Assembly: GCA_035555315.1 (NCBI GenBank)
Contig: DATMGU010000060.1
Location: 62,001-126,000 of the forward strand
From: DATMGU01 sp035555315
GTDB lineage: Bacteria > Pseudomonadota > Alphaproteobacteria > ATCC43930 > CGMCC-115725
DNA: 64,000 nt
Direction: 5' to 3'
The notes below the pieces were generated by a model that saw only the letters and a list, made by a program, of their open reading frames with translations, did no database searches and had not been told where the DNA came from. The translations under genes were made by a program, and so were the position numbers. Below, piece after piece: positions 1 to 8,515 of this stretch; the first letter of the stretch is position 1; each line of letters starts with the position of its first letter.

Positions 1-718
1 TGGACAGCGTCCGGCCGCGCATGAAGGCCAGGGGTGCCACCTCGATATCGCCGGTGGCCAGCCGCTTCACCACCTGATCGCCCGGCAGCATGTCGTTGAG
101 CGCATCATAGAGCGGCCGCAGATAGGGATCGACCTTGTCCTTGAGGTCGCCGGGCAGGAAACCCAGCCGTTCCCCCGCCTCGACGGCCGGACGGGACAGG
201 ATGATGCGCTGGACCTGACCCGACATCATCATATCGACCGCGACGGCGACCGCCAGATAGGTCTTGCCGGTTCCCGCCGGCCCCACGCCGAACACCAGTT
301 CATGCTCCAGCAAGGCCTTGATATAGGCGCGCTGACCGATCGAGCGGGCGGTGATCTGGCGTTTGCGGGTACGGATCGCCGGCGACTCCGCCACAGCCGG
401 CGGATCGCCGGCGCGCGGTGGCGGCGCGGTGAGGCGCAGCGCCGCGTCGACCTCGCTGCGATCGACCTGCAAGCCGCGCCGCAGCCGGTCGTAGAGCGCC
501 TGCAGCACGATCCGGGCGGTATCGATCGCGGCGGCGGAACCGGATAGCACCAACCGATTGCCGCGCAACGCCAAGGTCACGCCGAGCTGCCGCTCGATCT
601 GCTTCAGATGCTGATCGCGCTCACCAGCCAGCAGCGCCAGCAGCGCATTGTCGGCGAACGCCATTTGCGCCTGCTCGGCATTCGGCACCGGACCGTCGGT
701 CGGCACGGTCACCGCCAT
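1..718 (-). CDS. phoH: PhoH-family ATPase (3' end outside window)
   Basis: Cytoplasmic P-loop ATPase of the PhoH/YbeZ family, thought to act in RNA metabolism beside the YbeY endonuclease. Translating the reverse strand from the ATG at 718 gives about 239 residues, with an N-terminal KH-like region (residues about 25-75), the Walker A motif GPAGTGKT followed by YLAVAVAVDM, and the family stretch SRPAVEAGERLGFLPGDLKD. The remaining C-terminus lies left of position 1. The start overlaps the end of miaB by 10 bases, so the two are translationally coupled, matching the usual alphaproteobacterial order miaB-phoH-ybeY. The fold is clear; the exact cellular role of PhoH is not settled. Confidence 0.93.
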   Translation of the reverse strand, partial: MAVTVPTDGPVPNAEQAQMAFADNALLALLAGERDQHLKQIERQLGVTLALRGNRLVLSGSAAAIDTARIVLQALYDRLRRGLQVDRSEVDAALRLTAPPPRAGDPPAVAESPAIRTRKRQITARSIGQRAYIKALLEHELVFGVGPAGTGKTYLAVAVAVDMMMSGQVQRIILSRPAVEAGERLGFLPGDLKDKVDPYLRPLYDALNDMLPGDQVVKRLATGDIEVAPLAFMRGRTLS

Positions 719-2154
719 GGAGACGCATCCTCCATCGCGAGCGATACCGGCTCAAGCGACCCGGGGGCTTCGAGCGCGGCCAAGCCGCCGCTGAGGCTGT
801 TCAAGGTCGCCCCGTCGATCCGTACCGGCTCGACCGAGCCCACCAGCCGAGGCGGCGCCTCGACATGCACGCCCTGCGACCAAGGCGTCCGGCCGATCAA
901 TTGACCAGCGTGACGACCGGGCTTTTCGAACAACACCGGCACCACCTGCCCGATGGTTCCGTCGTTGAACGCGCGCTGCTGCGCCTCGAGTTCGGCCTGC
1001 AGCGCATAAAGCCTGGGCTGGGCCACCGCCTCCGGCACCGGATCCTCATGGAGGGCCGCCGGTGTACCCGGACGCGGCGAGTAGCGGAACGAAAAGGATT
1101 GGGCGAACCCGACGGCGCGGACCAGCGCCAGGGTCGCCGCGAAATCCGCGTCGGTCTCACCCGGGAACCCCACAATGAAGTCCGACGAGAACGCCATATC
1201 CGGCCGCGCCGCGCGGAACCGGTCGATCAGCCGGAAATAGGTCGCCGCGTCATGCTTGCGATTCATCGCCTCCAGAATCCGATCGGAGCCGGACTGGACC
1301 GGGAGATGCAGGAACGGCATCAGCGCCGGCACCTCGCCATGCGCCGCGATCAGATCATCGTCGACATCGCGCGGATGGGAAGTGGTGTAGCGCAGCCGGA
1401 CGACCCCCGCCAGCTCGGCCAGCGCCCGGATCAACCGGCCCAGCCCCCAATCGGCCCCGCCATCGGGAGCGGCGCCGTGATAGGCGTTGACGTTCTGGCC
1501 AAGCAGGATGAGTTCCCGCGCGCCCGACCGCACCAGCCGGCGCGCCTCGGCCAGGACATCGGCCGCCGGACGCGAGAACTCGGCGCCCCGCGTATAGGGC
1601 ACGACACAGAAGGTGCAGAACTTGTCGCAGCCCTCCTGGATGGTCAGGAAGGCCGAAACACCGGGTGCCGCCCCGCTCTCGGGCAGGTGGTCGAATTTCG
1701 CCTCGACCGGGAAATCGGTATCGAGAATGCCGCGGCCGGCACCAAGCCGGCCGGCCGGCCCAGTACAAGGCGGGTGGGTGGCGGCGCGGGCAGCGCGGGC
1801 AACCATTTCGGGCAGGCGATGATAGCTCTGCGGTCCGAACACCATATCGACGAACGGCGCGCGGCGCAGGATCTCGGCACCCTCCGCCTGGGCGACGCAG
1901 CCGGCCACGGCGATGATCATGTCGCCGCCCTCCAGCACCTTGTCCAGCTTGAAGGGCTTCAGCCGGCCGAGATCGGAGTACAGCTTTTCCGCCGCCTTTT
2001 CGCGGATATGGCAGGTATTGATGATGACCATGTCGGCCGCCTCCGGCCGATCGGTCGGCGCGAAGCCTAGCGGCGCCAGAACATCGGCCATCCGACCGGA
2101 GTCGTAGACATTCATCTGGCAGCCATAGGTCTTGATATAGAGCTTTTTCGTCAC
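709..2154 (-). CDS. miaB: tRNA-2-methylthio-N6-dimethylallyladenosine synthase MiaB
   Basis: Radical SAM methylthiotransferase that adds the 2-methylthio group to i6A37 of tRNAs reading UNN codons. The 481 residues have the three N-terminal iron-sulfur cysteines C12 (YGCQMN), C48 (NTCHIRE) and C86 (AGCVAQ), the radical SAM triad C176-C180-C183 (GCDKFCTFC) and a C-terminal TRAM-like region around residues 400-465. Length is close to the E. coli enzyme; the linker before the radical SAM core (about 125-155) is somewhat long. It sits between plsC (27-base gap upstream) and phoH (10-base overlap downstream), and is probably cotranscribed with both. Confidence 0.97.
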   Translation of the reverse strand: MTKKLYIKTYGCQMNVYDSGRMADVLAPLGFAPTDRPEAADMVIINTCHIREKAAEKLYSDLGRLKPFKLDKVLEGGDMIIAVAGCVAQAEGAEILRRAPFVDMVFGPQSYHRLPEMVARAARAATHPPCTGPAGRLGAGRGILDTDFPVEAKFDHLPESGAAPGVSAFLTIQEGCDKFCTFCVVPYTRGAEFSRPAADVLAEARRLVRSGARELILLGQNVNAYHGAAPDGGADWGLGRLIRALAELAGVVRLRYTTSHPRDVDDDLIAAHGEVPALMPFLHLPVQSGSDRILEAMNRKHDAATYFRLIDRFRAARPDMAFSSDFIVGFPGETDADFAATLALVRAVGFAQSFSFRYSPRPGTPAALHEDPVPEAVAQPRLYALQAELEAQQRAFNDGTIGQVVPVLFEKPGRHAGQLIGRTPWSQGVHVEAPPRLVGSVEPVRIDGATLNSLSGGLAALEAPGSLEPVSLAMEDASPWR

Positions 2155-2181
2155 GCTGTGGGGCCTGTCACCAGGACCGGT

Positions 2182-3114
2182 TCATGATGTAGCGACGGCA
2201 TGGTCAAGATCCCGTGCGGGCGGTGCCGCGGCAACCGGCGGCGATGCCGGTGATGATTTCGCCGGTACCGGTTGCCGGCGCCCGGAATTCGCCGCGACCA
2301 GACCAGCCGATATGACCGCATGACAATGTTCGGCCATGCGCTTGCGCGTCCCGAACTCGGCGATGGAGACCGGCCGGTGAAATTCGACCACGACCGTGAC
2401 GATGCCGAGCCGTACCGCGCCCCATAGATGGGGCGCCAAACCCATATCGCCATACCAGGCCAGAAACGGCCGCCAATCGCGGCCGAGCGGAATGCCGTCG
2501 AGTCTTGTATAGCCGATGGAGACCGGCTGCACGGTCAGCGGCGCGCCGCCGACATCGATCTCCGCCGCCGAGAACAATGCGCTCTTGAACGGCAGAACAC
2601 GATTGCCGTCGCTGCTGGTGCCCTCCGGAAACAGGATCAGGTTGGTGCCCGCCTGCAGCCGGCCGGTCATGCTGTCGCGCTGCTGGGCCGTAGTGCTGCG
2701 CACCCGGCGATCGACGAATACGGTGCGCTGCAGCCGGGCGAGCCAGCCGAACACGGGCCAATCGCGCACGTCGCTCTTGGCGACGAAGCAACCGGGGATT
2801 AGCGAGCCGAGCATTTCGACGTCGAGATACGAGACATGGTTCGCGACGAACAAGGTGGGCTGGGTCGATGACCGCTCGCCGACCACGTCGATCCGGAAGC
2901 CGAGCATCCAGCAGACCAGGCGATGGTAGAAGACCGGCAGTCGTTCGACATAGCTCATCCCGGCGAGCAACCCGAACGCCTGGATCAGCGTCAGCGGCAC
3001 GGTCACCGCGAGATATCCCCCGATCCGCAACAAACCGAGCCCGGTGGCGGCCAAGCCAGTCACCGCGCCACTCCCGCCGCCGCTTTCGCCAAGGATCGGG
3101 CCGCCCATGAGCAT
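2182..3114 (-). CDS. plsC: 1-acyl-sn-glycerol-3-phosphate acyltransferase (PlsC family)
   Basis: Membrane-associated acyltransferase making phosphatidic acid from lysophosphatidic acid. The NHVSYLD motif is the family H(X4)D catalytic box, FPEGTSSDG is the substrate-binding block, and a hydrophobic N-terminal segment (IGGYLAVTVPLTLIQAFGLL) anchors it in the membrane. The open frame continues upstream into fur. I chose the ATG at 3114 because it does not overlap fur and leaves the usual 30-40 residues before the membrane segment. ATGs at 3108 and 3228 are possible, the last with a 38-base overlap with fur. The C-terminal 35 residues are Pro/Ala-rich and uncharacteristic. It lies in the same direction as fur and miaB. 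Confidence 0.88.
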   Translation of the reverse strand: MLMGGPILGESGGGSGAVTGLAATGLGLLRIGGYLAVTVPLTLIQAFGLLAGMSYVERLPVFYHRLVCWMLGFRIDVVGERSSTQPTLFVANHVSYLDVEMLGSLIPGCFVAKSDVRDWPVFGWLARLQRTVFVDRRVRSTTAQQRDSMTGRLQAGTNLILFPEGTSSDGNRVLPFKSALFSAAEIDVGGAPLTVQPVSIGYTRLDGIPLGRDWRPFLAWYGDMGLAPHLWGAVRLGIVTVVVEFHRPVSIAEFGTRKRMAEHCHAVISAGLVAANSGRRQPVPAKSSPASPPVAAAPPARDLDHAVATS

Positions 3115-3190
3115 ACGCCGCACGACGCCGGCCCGATGCGGATAGCACCGGTCTCGGTTCGCGATCTTCGACCGACGGACATCGCGGGTA

Positions 3191-3724
3191 TTATTCTTTC
3201 CTTTCGGCGTAGCCGGCCGCGTCGCCATGTCCCGACCCCGCGACGCCGGCCGGAGCCGGGGCCAAGGCCGGGCGCTGCCCGCGATCCGACGCGCCGACGG
3301 CCTCGTCGGTATCCGGTCGGCCGAGCGGCACCGCGAAGAGTTCAAGCCGGTGATCGATCAAGCGGAACCCGAGCTGCTCGGCAACCCGGCGCTGCAACTC
3401 CTCGATCGCCTCGTTCTGAAATTCGATGACCTTGCCCGATTGCACGTCGATCAAATGATCGTGGTGATCGGTCGGACGCTCCTCATAACGGGCGCGGCCA
3501 TCACCGAAATCATGGCGGGTGAGGATGTTGAATTCCTCGAACAGCCGCACGGTTCGGTAGACCGTGGCGATGCTGATGCGCGGATCGACCTCGGTCGCCC
3601 GCCGATACACCGCCTCGACATCCGGATGATCGGCAGCATCAGACAGCACCCGGGCGATCACCCTGCGCTGGTCCGTCATCTTCAGCCCCTTGTCGACGCA
3701 GAGCTGTTCGAGCCGCGAAATCAT
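3191..3724 (-). CDS. fur: Fur-family metal-responsive transcriptional regulator
   Basis: Ferric-uptake-type repressor of 177 residues. The N-terminal winged helix contains TDQRRVIARVL and the recognition region ISIATVYRTVRLFEE. The metal-binding dimerisation half carries the histidine cluster DHHDHLID and GKVIEF. No CXXC zinc pair is present, as in many alphaproteobacterial Fur/Mur proteins. The last 35 residues are an irregular tail rich in Arg/Ala/Gly, not expected for the family. Whether it senses iron or manganese cannot be decided here, because alphaproteobacterial orthologues do either. It stands upstream of plsC-miaB-phoH in the same orientation. Confidence 0.94.
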   Translation of the reverse strand: MISRLEQLCVDKGLKMTDQRRVIARVLSDAADHPDVEAVYRRATEVDPRISIATVYRTVRLFEEFNILTRHDFGDGRARYEERPTDHHDHLIDVQSGKVIEFQNEAIEELQRRVAEQLGFRLIDHRLELFAVPLGRPDTDEAVGASDRGQRPALAPAPAGVAGSGHGDAAGYAERKE

Positions 3725-4017
3725 TGCTACCGCCTGCTACACCATCACATCCGATCGCCCACCGGACCCGGCATCTCGGGTCGGGAACAACGGCGCCGCA
3801 ACGCCGTCAGGGATCAGTATATCGAATACGGCGGCCCGATCCTACCGGCAAACGGGGCCGGCGGCCGGGAGCCGACAAACGGTGGGTTTCGCGGCTCCCC
3901 GCGCGGCCGCATGACGGGGCGCGAGGCGCCTGGCCCGGCGTCCCTATGGCAGACGTCTTCTGGCCAGCTTCTTCCGGCAGGGCATCTCTCGACGCCCCGC
4001 CATGGAAGCCGTCGGGA

Positions 4018-4437
4018 TCAGGCCTCCTCGGGCCGGCGTGCCCGGGTACCGAGGCCGATTTCCTTGGCCAGGCGGCTACGCTGCCGCGCGTAGTTCGGTG
4101 CCACCATCGGATAATCCGGCGGGAGGCCCCACCGCTCCCGATAGTCTTCCGGCGTCATGTTGTAGGAGGTCTTCAAATGCCGCTTCAGCATTTTCAGCTT
4201 CTTGCCGTCCTCCAGGCAAACAATATAGTCGGGATGGATCGACTTCTTGATGCTGACGGCCGGTTGCGGCTTCTCGGGAATCGGCTCGACCGGCGTTCCC
4301 ATCGACGCCAAGGACCGATAGACCTGATTGATCAGCCCCGGCAGATCGTCCACCGAAACCGCATTGTTGGAAACATGCGCGGCTACGATTTCCGTGGTCA
4401 AACCAAGCAAATCCACGCTTTCGATTTCTTCAGTCAT
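4018..4437 (-). CDS. mucR: MucR/Ros-type zinc-finger transcriptional regulator
   Basis: Small 139-residue DNA-binding regulator of the MucR/Ros family, typical of Alphaproteobacteria, where it controls exopolysaccharide, motility and cell-cycle genes. The core reads YIVCLEDGKKLKMLKRHL followed by MTPEDYRERWGLP. The second zinc cysteine of Ros is replaced by an acidic residue (CLED instead of CxxC), as in many MucR-like proteins. The N-terminal half (residues 1-60) resembles the oligomerisation region. Its neighbour downstream is fur. Two glycosyltransferase genes lie upstream across an AT-rich gap, plausible targets but unproven. It is probably self-regulated from the region 4438-4750. Confidence 0.93.
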   Translation of the reverse strand: MTEEIESVDLLGLTTEIVAAHVSNNAVSVDDLPGLINQVYRSLASMGTPVEPIPEKPQPAVSIKKSIHPDYIVCLEDGKKLKMLKRHLKTSYNMTPEDYRERWGLPPDYPMVAPNYARQRSRLAKEIGLGTRARRPEEA

Positions 4438-4750
4438 GCGTTTAAACCCTAGGGTAAATCTGAAGAGCGAAAATAGGTGCGCCCTTGGCGCAAAGCAATA
4501 ACAAAGAATGTTTTTTATTGCTACAGGCTGGTATTCAAAATTCGCAGCTGGTGGTTTTTTTCAAGCGGCCCACGACTAGCGGCCTCGCGGTTATGCTTAA
4601 GAAAACAAGTCGCGGCTTTAGGTTGGAGGAACCGACCCGCGATGGATATGCTGCGCAGAACTTGACTGCGTGGCGTAGATGGCCGGCCTATCGGCACGAA
4701 AGCTTGTGGGATGAACCGGGAAATCGCCCGAGCCCGGTTCGCTTGTTGCC
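4438..4750. promoter_or_regulatory. mucR upstream region with palindrome, no gene
   Basis: This stretch is clearly richer in A+T than the coding DNA around it. It has T runs at 4511-4516 and 4555-4561 and a perfect 10-bp palindrome ACCCTAGGGT at 4446-4455, only 9-18 bases before the mucR start codon. MucR/Ros proteins are known to bind AT-rich DNA with T-tracts and to repress themselves, so autoregulation here is a reasonable inference. No convincing reading frame was found. Confidence 0.5.
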
Positions 4751-5827
4751 TTACGAGTCGGAATAGTCGCGCGCGCCGAGGCGTGACAGCAGCTCGACAT
4801 AGCGGTCGACGACCGATCGCTCGCCAAACCGGGCCTCCCCCTCGGCCCATCCGGCTTCGCCAAGCCGTCCGGCAAGCCCCGAATCGGCCAGCAGACGGCC
4901 CAGCGCGCCGGCCAGGGCCGCCGCGTCGTCGATCGGCACCAGCAGACCGGTCTCGCCATCCCTGATCAAGCCAAGCGGCCCCGCGGCGGTGGCCGCCACC
5001 ACCGGCCGCGCCCGGGCCCACCCCTCCAGGATGACATTGCCGAGAGGCTCGACACGTGACGGGCATACCAGAACATCCGCCGCCGCGATCAGCGCGCCTG
5101 CATCGTCGCGCCAGCCGAGGAAGCGGACCCGGTCGAGGATGCCGAGCGTGCCGGCGAGGTGTTCGAGGGCGGCTCGATCCGGCCCCTCCCCCGCCAGCCA
5201 GAGGATCACCCCCGGCAGGTTCGCCAGCGCGCGCAGCAGGGTATCGAATGCCTTATGCGGGTGCAGCCGTCCCAGGGCGACCAACAAAGGCGCCCCCTTC
5301 GGCGTATCGAACATGGCCCGCGACAGCGGCGCCACCGGCCGGGTCTCGACGAAATTCGGCAGGTAATGCGCGCGCTCCGCCGGCCAGCCCTCGCGGACGA
5401 GATAGCGCACGATGTCTTCGGTATTGCCAATCAGATGATCGCAGCGCCGATAGTATTTGAGATCGTAGTAGCCCCCCAGCCGGCCGACATGAACGGAAGA
5501 GCCTGGGGAAGGACCCAGCATGGCGGCGCGGCTCATCCAGCTCAGCACGACCGTGGGACGGTGCCGAGCGATCAGCCGGCGCAGCCGCGGCCCGGTGGTA
5601 AGATCGAACAGCTTGCGGAACGGCAGCTCCACGGGCTCGATCCCCGCCCCACGCAGTTCGGCGGCGACGGCGGCGCCGCGCCGGATCACCACGCTCTGGT
5701 CGATGCCGCGCCGCGCCAGCGCCACGCACAACCTCACGAAGAAACCCTCGGCGCCGCCATGGCCCGTGCTGGCCATGACCTGCATCAATCGCAGCGGCCG
5801 CGAATCGGCGAGATCATTTGCGGGCAT
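4751..5827 (-). CDS. Glycosyltransferase family 4 (GT-B fold)
   Basis: Cytoplasmic or membrane-peripheral GT-B glycosyltransferase of 358 residues, acting on a nucleotide sugar to extend a surface glycan or lipopolysaccharide core. N-terminal part: MQVMASTGHGGAEGFFVRL, the acceptor-domain loop typical of GT4. C-terminal part: ALGRLHPHKAFDTLLRAL, then the donor-binding block with CPSRVEPLGNVILEGWARARPVVA, which contains the EX7E acidic pair. It follows the family 2 glycosyltransferase gene by 13 bases in the same direction. A 14-bp tandem duplication spans the junction, so that what was probably a TGATG stop/start overlap is now separated. The acceptor and sugar cannot be told from sequence. 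Confidence 0.88.
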   Translation of the reverse strand: MPANDLADSRPLRLMQVMASTGHGGAEGFFVRLCVALARRGIDQSVVIRRGAAVAAELRGAGIEPVELPFRKLFDLTTGPRLRRLIARHRPTVVLSWMSRAAMLGPSPGSSVHVGRLGGYYDLKYYRRCDHLIGNTEDIVRYLVREGWPAERAHYLPNFVETRPVAPLSRAMFDTPKGAPLLVALGRLHPHKAFDTLLRALANLPGVILWLAGEGPDRAALEHLAGTLGILDRVRFLGWRDDAGALIAAADVLVCPSRVEPLGNVILEGWARARPVVAATAAGPLGLIRDGETGLLVPIDDAAALAGALGRLLADSGLAGRLGEAGWAEGEARFGERSVVDRYVELLSRLGARDYSDS

Positions 5828-5848
5828 CAGTTCACGGGCATCAGTTTA
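5821..5848. repeat. 14-bp tandem duplication at glycosyltransferase start codon
   Basis: Two adjacent copies, CGGGCATCAGTTCA (5821-5834) and CGGGCATCAGTTTA (5835-5848), with a third partial copy starting at 5849. On the reverse strand each copy carries TGATG. The first TGA ends the upstream glycosyltransferase; its ATG opens a four-codon frame (ATG CCC GTG AAC TGA) that closes exactly where the second ATG starts the downstream gene. Confidence 0.8.
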
Positions 5849-6614
5849 CGGGAGCATCGGGCTCGAGCTTCGCCTTCAGATGCGACAGCAGCGGATAGAG
5901 ACCGGCGAGAATGGCGAGAAGCACGCCCCAGGTGCCTTCGCGATACCCCTTGCGCGTGACATAGCATTTGTACGCGCGCGTGAAACCGCGGCGGATATAG
6001 GTGCGCGTCGAATCGCGATCGCCGAATTCCCGCAGATCGCATGCCCGCGCCGTCGTGTAGCGGTCGAGGCGCGCCAGCATATCGGAGATATTCCGGTCGA
6101 CCAGATGGACCAGCGGCACGGTCAGGGTCGGGCCCTGCCGGCCGGACAGCTGGATCGCCGGATGGATACGGCCCTTGCCCCAGAGCTTGCAGCCCTTGCG
6201 GAACAGGCCGTGATAAGCGCTTTTGCCGAAGCCGCCGCCCCAACCGTAGCGCACCCGGGTAGCACCGATATAGTTGTCTACCGGGATCAGATACCGGTCG
6301 TGATCCGGCGTCGCAACGGCGGCGCGGATCTCCGCGGCGAGTTCCGCCGATACCCGCTCATCGGCATCGACCTCCAGCACCCATGGCCCGGCGCAGCACT
6401 CGATGCCGAAATTCCGGCGAGCGGCCTCGAGCTCCCAGGCACCCTCATGGAGCTGGCCTGTGAACCCGGCCGCGATCTCGCGCGACCGGTCGGTACACCG
6501 GTCGAGCACCACGACAATCTCATCGGCGAAGCTCAGCGCCGACAGGCACGCGGCGAGCTGACGCTCCTCGTTATGGACCACGACCAAGGCCGAGAGCCGC
6601 GCTTCAGCACTCAT
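5841..6614 (-). CDS. Glycosyltransferase family 2, WaaE/KdtX-like
   Basis: GT-A glycosyltransferase of 257 residues resembling lipopolysaccharide core beta-1,4-glucosyltransferase WaaE. Evidence: LSALVVVHNEERQLAACLSAL at the N-terminus, the DRCTDRS segment, the DXD-like metal site VLEVDADERVS, and the WaaE-type stretches LFRKGCKLWGKGRIHP and LVHLVDRNISDMLARLDRYT. A short hydrophobic C-terminus (GVLLAILAGLYPLL) suggests membrane association. It is followed at 13 bases by the GT4 gene and preceded by rimI, so the pair interrupts an otherwise standard housekeeping order. WaaE itself is a best guess; other WaaE-like transferases would look the same. Confidence 0.85.
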   Translation of the reverse strand: MSAEARLSALVVVHNEERQLAACLSALSFADEIVVVLDRCTDRSREIAAGFTGQLHEGAWELEAARRNFGIECCAGPWVLEVDADERVSAELAAEIRAAVATPDHDRYLIPVDNYIGATRVRYGWGGGFGKSAYHGLFRKGCKLWGKGRIHPAIQLSGRQGPTLTVPLVHLVDRNISDMLARLDRYTTARACDLREFGDRDSTRTYIRRGFTRAYKCYVTRKGYREGTWGVLLAILAGLYPLLSHLKAKLEPDAPVN

Positions 6615-6632
6615 TGGTCAGCACTCATTGGA
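6605..6632. repeat. 14-bp tandem duplication at glycosyltransferase start codon
   Basis: Two copies, CAGCACTCATTGGT (6605-6618) and CAGCACTCATTGGA (6619-6632). On the reverse strand each carries ATGAGTGCTGA. The upstream ATG (at 6628) opens a five-codon frame (ATG AGT GCT GAC CAA TGA) that ends over the true start at 6614. This is the same kind of event as at 5821-5848. Confidence 0.8.
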
Positions 6633-6648
6633 TTGAGAGACCTTATTA

Positions 6649-7140
6649 TCAGGGGATCGCGCGGCGCAGCACGCGCGCGGCGACCCGGCGGTTGCCGGGA
6701 CGGCGGTAGTAATCATGCCGCCAGCCCTCGGCGGTAAAGCCATGCGCGCTATAAAGCCGGAAAGCGGGGTCATTGTCCTCGGCGACTTCGAGGAAGGCCT
6801 CGGTGGCGCCCCGCGCGGTGGCGAGCGCCAGGAAGTCATCGACCAGGGCGGCACCGACACCGCGCCGCCGCGCCGCCTGGCGCACGGCGATGGTAAGCAG
6901 TTCTGCCTCGCCCGCGACGATCGAGATCAGCATCATGCCCAGCGGACGCAGATCCCCGGCGACCGGATCGACCGCCAGCCGGCCAATCGCGGTCGGCATG
7001 GCCAGGACCTCCTGGATCGCCTTGCGATTCCATGCCTCCATCCCGAAACTTTCGCCATGGATCACCGCCGCCGCGTCGACGTCGAACGGCCCGAGCGGCC
7101 GGATGCGGCAGGGCAGGCCGGTACCGGCGCGCGGCCTCAT
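6649..7140 (-). CDS. rimI: Ribosomal-protein-alanine N-acetyltransferase RimI-like (GNAT)
   Basis: GNAT acetyltransferase of 163 residues, expected to acetylate the N-terminus of ribosomal protein S18. It has the acetyl-CoA loop RQAARRRGVGAALVDDFL (Q/RxxGxG/A form) and the C-terminal EVAEDNDPAFRLYSAHGFTAEG block characteristic of RimI. The frame stays open far upstream inside tsaB; the ATG at 7140 is chosen because it overlaps the tsaB stop in a four-base ATGA, the classical tsaB-rimI coupling. Family and context agree. Acetylation of S18 itself is inferred from the family only. Confidence 0.92.
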   Translation of the reverse strand: MRPRAGTGLPCRIRPLGPFDVDAAAVIHGESFGMEAWNRKAIQEVLAMPTAIGRLAVDPVAGDLRPLGMMLISIVAGEAELLTIAVRQAARRRGVGAALVDDFLALATARGATEAFLEVAEDNDPAFRLYSAHGFTAEGWRHDYYRRPGNRRVAARVLRRAIP

Positions 7141-7883
7141 GCCCGTTTGCCCACCGGAGATTTGTCCACCGGAGACGGGCCTCGGGGCGTTACCTCTGGC
7201 GACGTCACATCCGGCGCCCGCAGGTAAAGCGGCGTGGCCGGCAGGCGGCCCGGCCCGGCCATGCCGAGCACCGCGGCGAAAGCCGCGATATGCCGGGCCT
7301 CGATCAAATCCGGCTCGGCCGGCACAGCGATCTCGGGTCGGGTCGGGCCCAGCACCCGACCGAAAGCGGGTGCCGCGTCGCCCGCCAAGACATGCGGCCC
7401 GGCCGGCAACCAGGCGCCGAACGCCGCTGGATCGAGCATCAGGGGCGATCCGTCGCGACTGCCATCCGGCGCGAATATTTGCACGAAGGCGGGACCGCGC
7501 CGGCTGTCGAGGACGACGACGAGCGGCAGATCGCCCCGCCGGTCCGCCGCGACCCCGCTCGCCACCGCTTCGAACGCGTCGAGGGCCACGATCGGCCGGC
7601 CGGTGGCGAGCGCCAGGCCCCGTGCCGCCGAGAGCCCGATTCGCAAGCCCGTGAACGAGCCCGGCCCGACCGTCGTCGCGATGAGGTCGAGCTCGTCGAA
7701 ACCGGTTTGGGCCTGCGCCATGACCGCCTCGATCTGCGGCATCAACACCTCCGCCTGGCCGCGCTGCATCGCCTGGAACCGCTCGGCCGCCACCCGGCCA
7801 TCGATCATCACCGCCGCCGAACAGGCCGACCCGGAGCAATCGAAGGCGAGGATCCGCAACCCGGCGGACCGGTTCTCGCTCAT
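7137..7883 (-). CDS. tsaB: tRNA threonylcarbamoyladenosine biosynthesis protein TsaB
   Basis: Non-catalytic partner of TsaD in making t6A37 of ANN-decoding tRNAs. The 248 residues begin with the ASKHA-fold signature RILAFDCSGSACSAAVMIDG and contain VGPGSFTGLRIGLSAARGLA, the most conserved TsaB/YeaZ segment. It overlaps rimI by four bases downstream and is divergent from the dipeptidase gene at 7952, with 68 bases between them holding both promoters. Length is slightly above E. coli TsaB (231). Confidence 0.95.
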   Translation of the reverse strand: MSENRSAGLRILAFDCSGSACSAAVMIDGRVAAERFQAMQRGQAEVLMPQIEAVMAQAQTGFDELDLIATTVGPGSFTGLRIGLSAARGLALATGRPIVALDAFEAVASGVAADRRGDLPLVVVLDSRRGPAFVQIFAPDGSRDGSPLMLDPAAFGAWLPAGPHVLAGDAAPAFGRVLGPTRPEIAVPAEPDLIEARHIAAFAAVLGMAGPGRLPATPLYLRAPDVTSPEVTPRGPSPVDKSPVGKRA

Positions 7884-7951
7884 GGGCGAGAGCTTATGCT
7901 AAGGGAGATCCGAGAAACCGGCCAGAAATCGAGACAGAGCGAGACAGCACC

Positions 7952-8515
7952 ATGTTGGTTGAGGTTACCGAGGCGGCGTTCGATGTCGACATCGAGATCG
8001 CCTATGCAACCCCGGATAACGTGACCGGGCAACCGGTCTATAGCCGCCCCGGCTGCTATTTGCATCGCGACGCCGCGGATCTCCTGAAAAAATCCATCGA
8101 TCTGGCGGCTCGCCAGGGCCTCCGGTTGCGCCTCTACGATTGTTTCCGACCATCGGAGGCGCAGTGGAAGCTGTGGAATTTTCGCCCGGATCCAGAGTTC
8201 ATCGCCGACCCGCGACGCGGCTCGCCGCATTCGCGCGGCGTCGCGGTTGATCTCACGCTGCTCGACGGTACCGGGCGGATGCTCGACATGGGCACCGGGT
8301 TCGATGCGTTCACGCCGCTGTCGCATCACGGCAATATCGAGGTCTCGCCGGACGCGCAACGCAACCGCTTCCTGCTGATGGGAATCATGACCACGGCCGG
8401 CTGGGATTTTTATCGCAACGAGTGGTGGCACTACCAGATGTTCGATGCGCGCGCGCGATACCCGGTGCTGAGCGACAGCGTCCTGCCCGTACCGATGATG
8501 GCGCCCGCCGCCTAA
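7952..8515 (+). CDS. ddpX: D-Ala-D-Ala dipeptidase, VanX/DdpX family
   Basis: Zinc dipeptidase of 187 residues (peptidase family M15D) hydrolysing D-alanyl-D-alanine; in non-resistant Gram-negatives it recycles or scavenges the dipeptide. The zinc-binding motif SxHxxGxAxD is present as SPHSRGVAVD, the third ligand motif as EWWH, and the substrate arginine sits in DCFRPSEAQ. No signal peptide is visible, so a cytoplasmic location is likely. It stands alone, without vanHA partners, so glycopeptide resistance is not implied. Its TAA stop (8513-8515) coincides with the left target-site copy of the MITE-like element that follows. Confidence 0.92.
   Translation: MLVEVTEAAFDVDIEIAYATPDNVTGQPVYSRPGCYLHRDAADLLKKSIDLAARQGLRLRLYDCFRPSEAQWKLWNFRPDPEFIADPRRGSPHSRGVAVDLTLLDGTGRMLDMGTGFDAFTPLSHHGNIEVSPDAQRNRFLLMGIMTTAGWDFYRNEWWHYQMFDARARYPVLSDSVLPVPMMAPAA

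Noticed and set aside
7952..8515. Vancomycin-resistance (van) cluster
   Set aside because: Only a VanX/DdpX-like gene is present; vanH, vanA and vanRS are missing. Such dipeptidases are common in Gram-negatives for peptidoglycan recycling.
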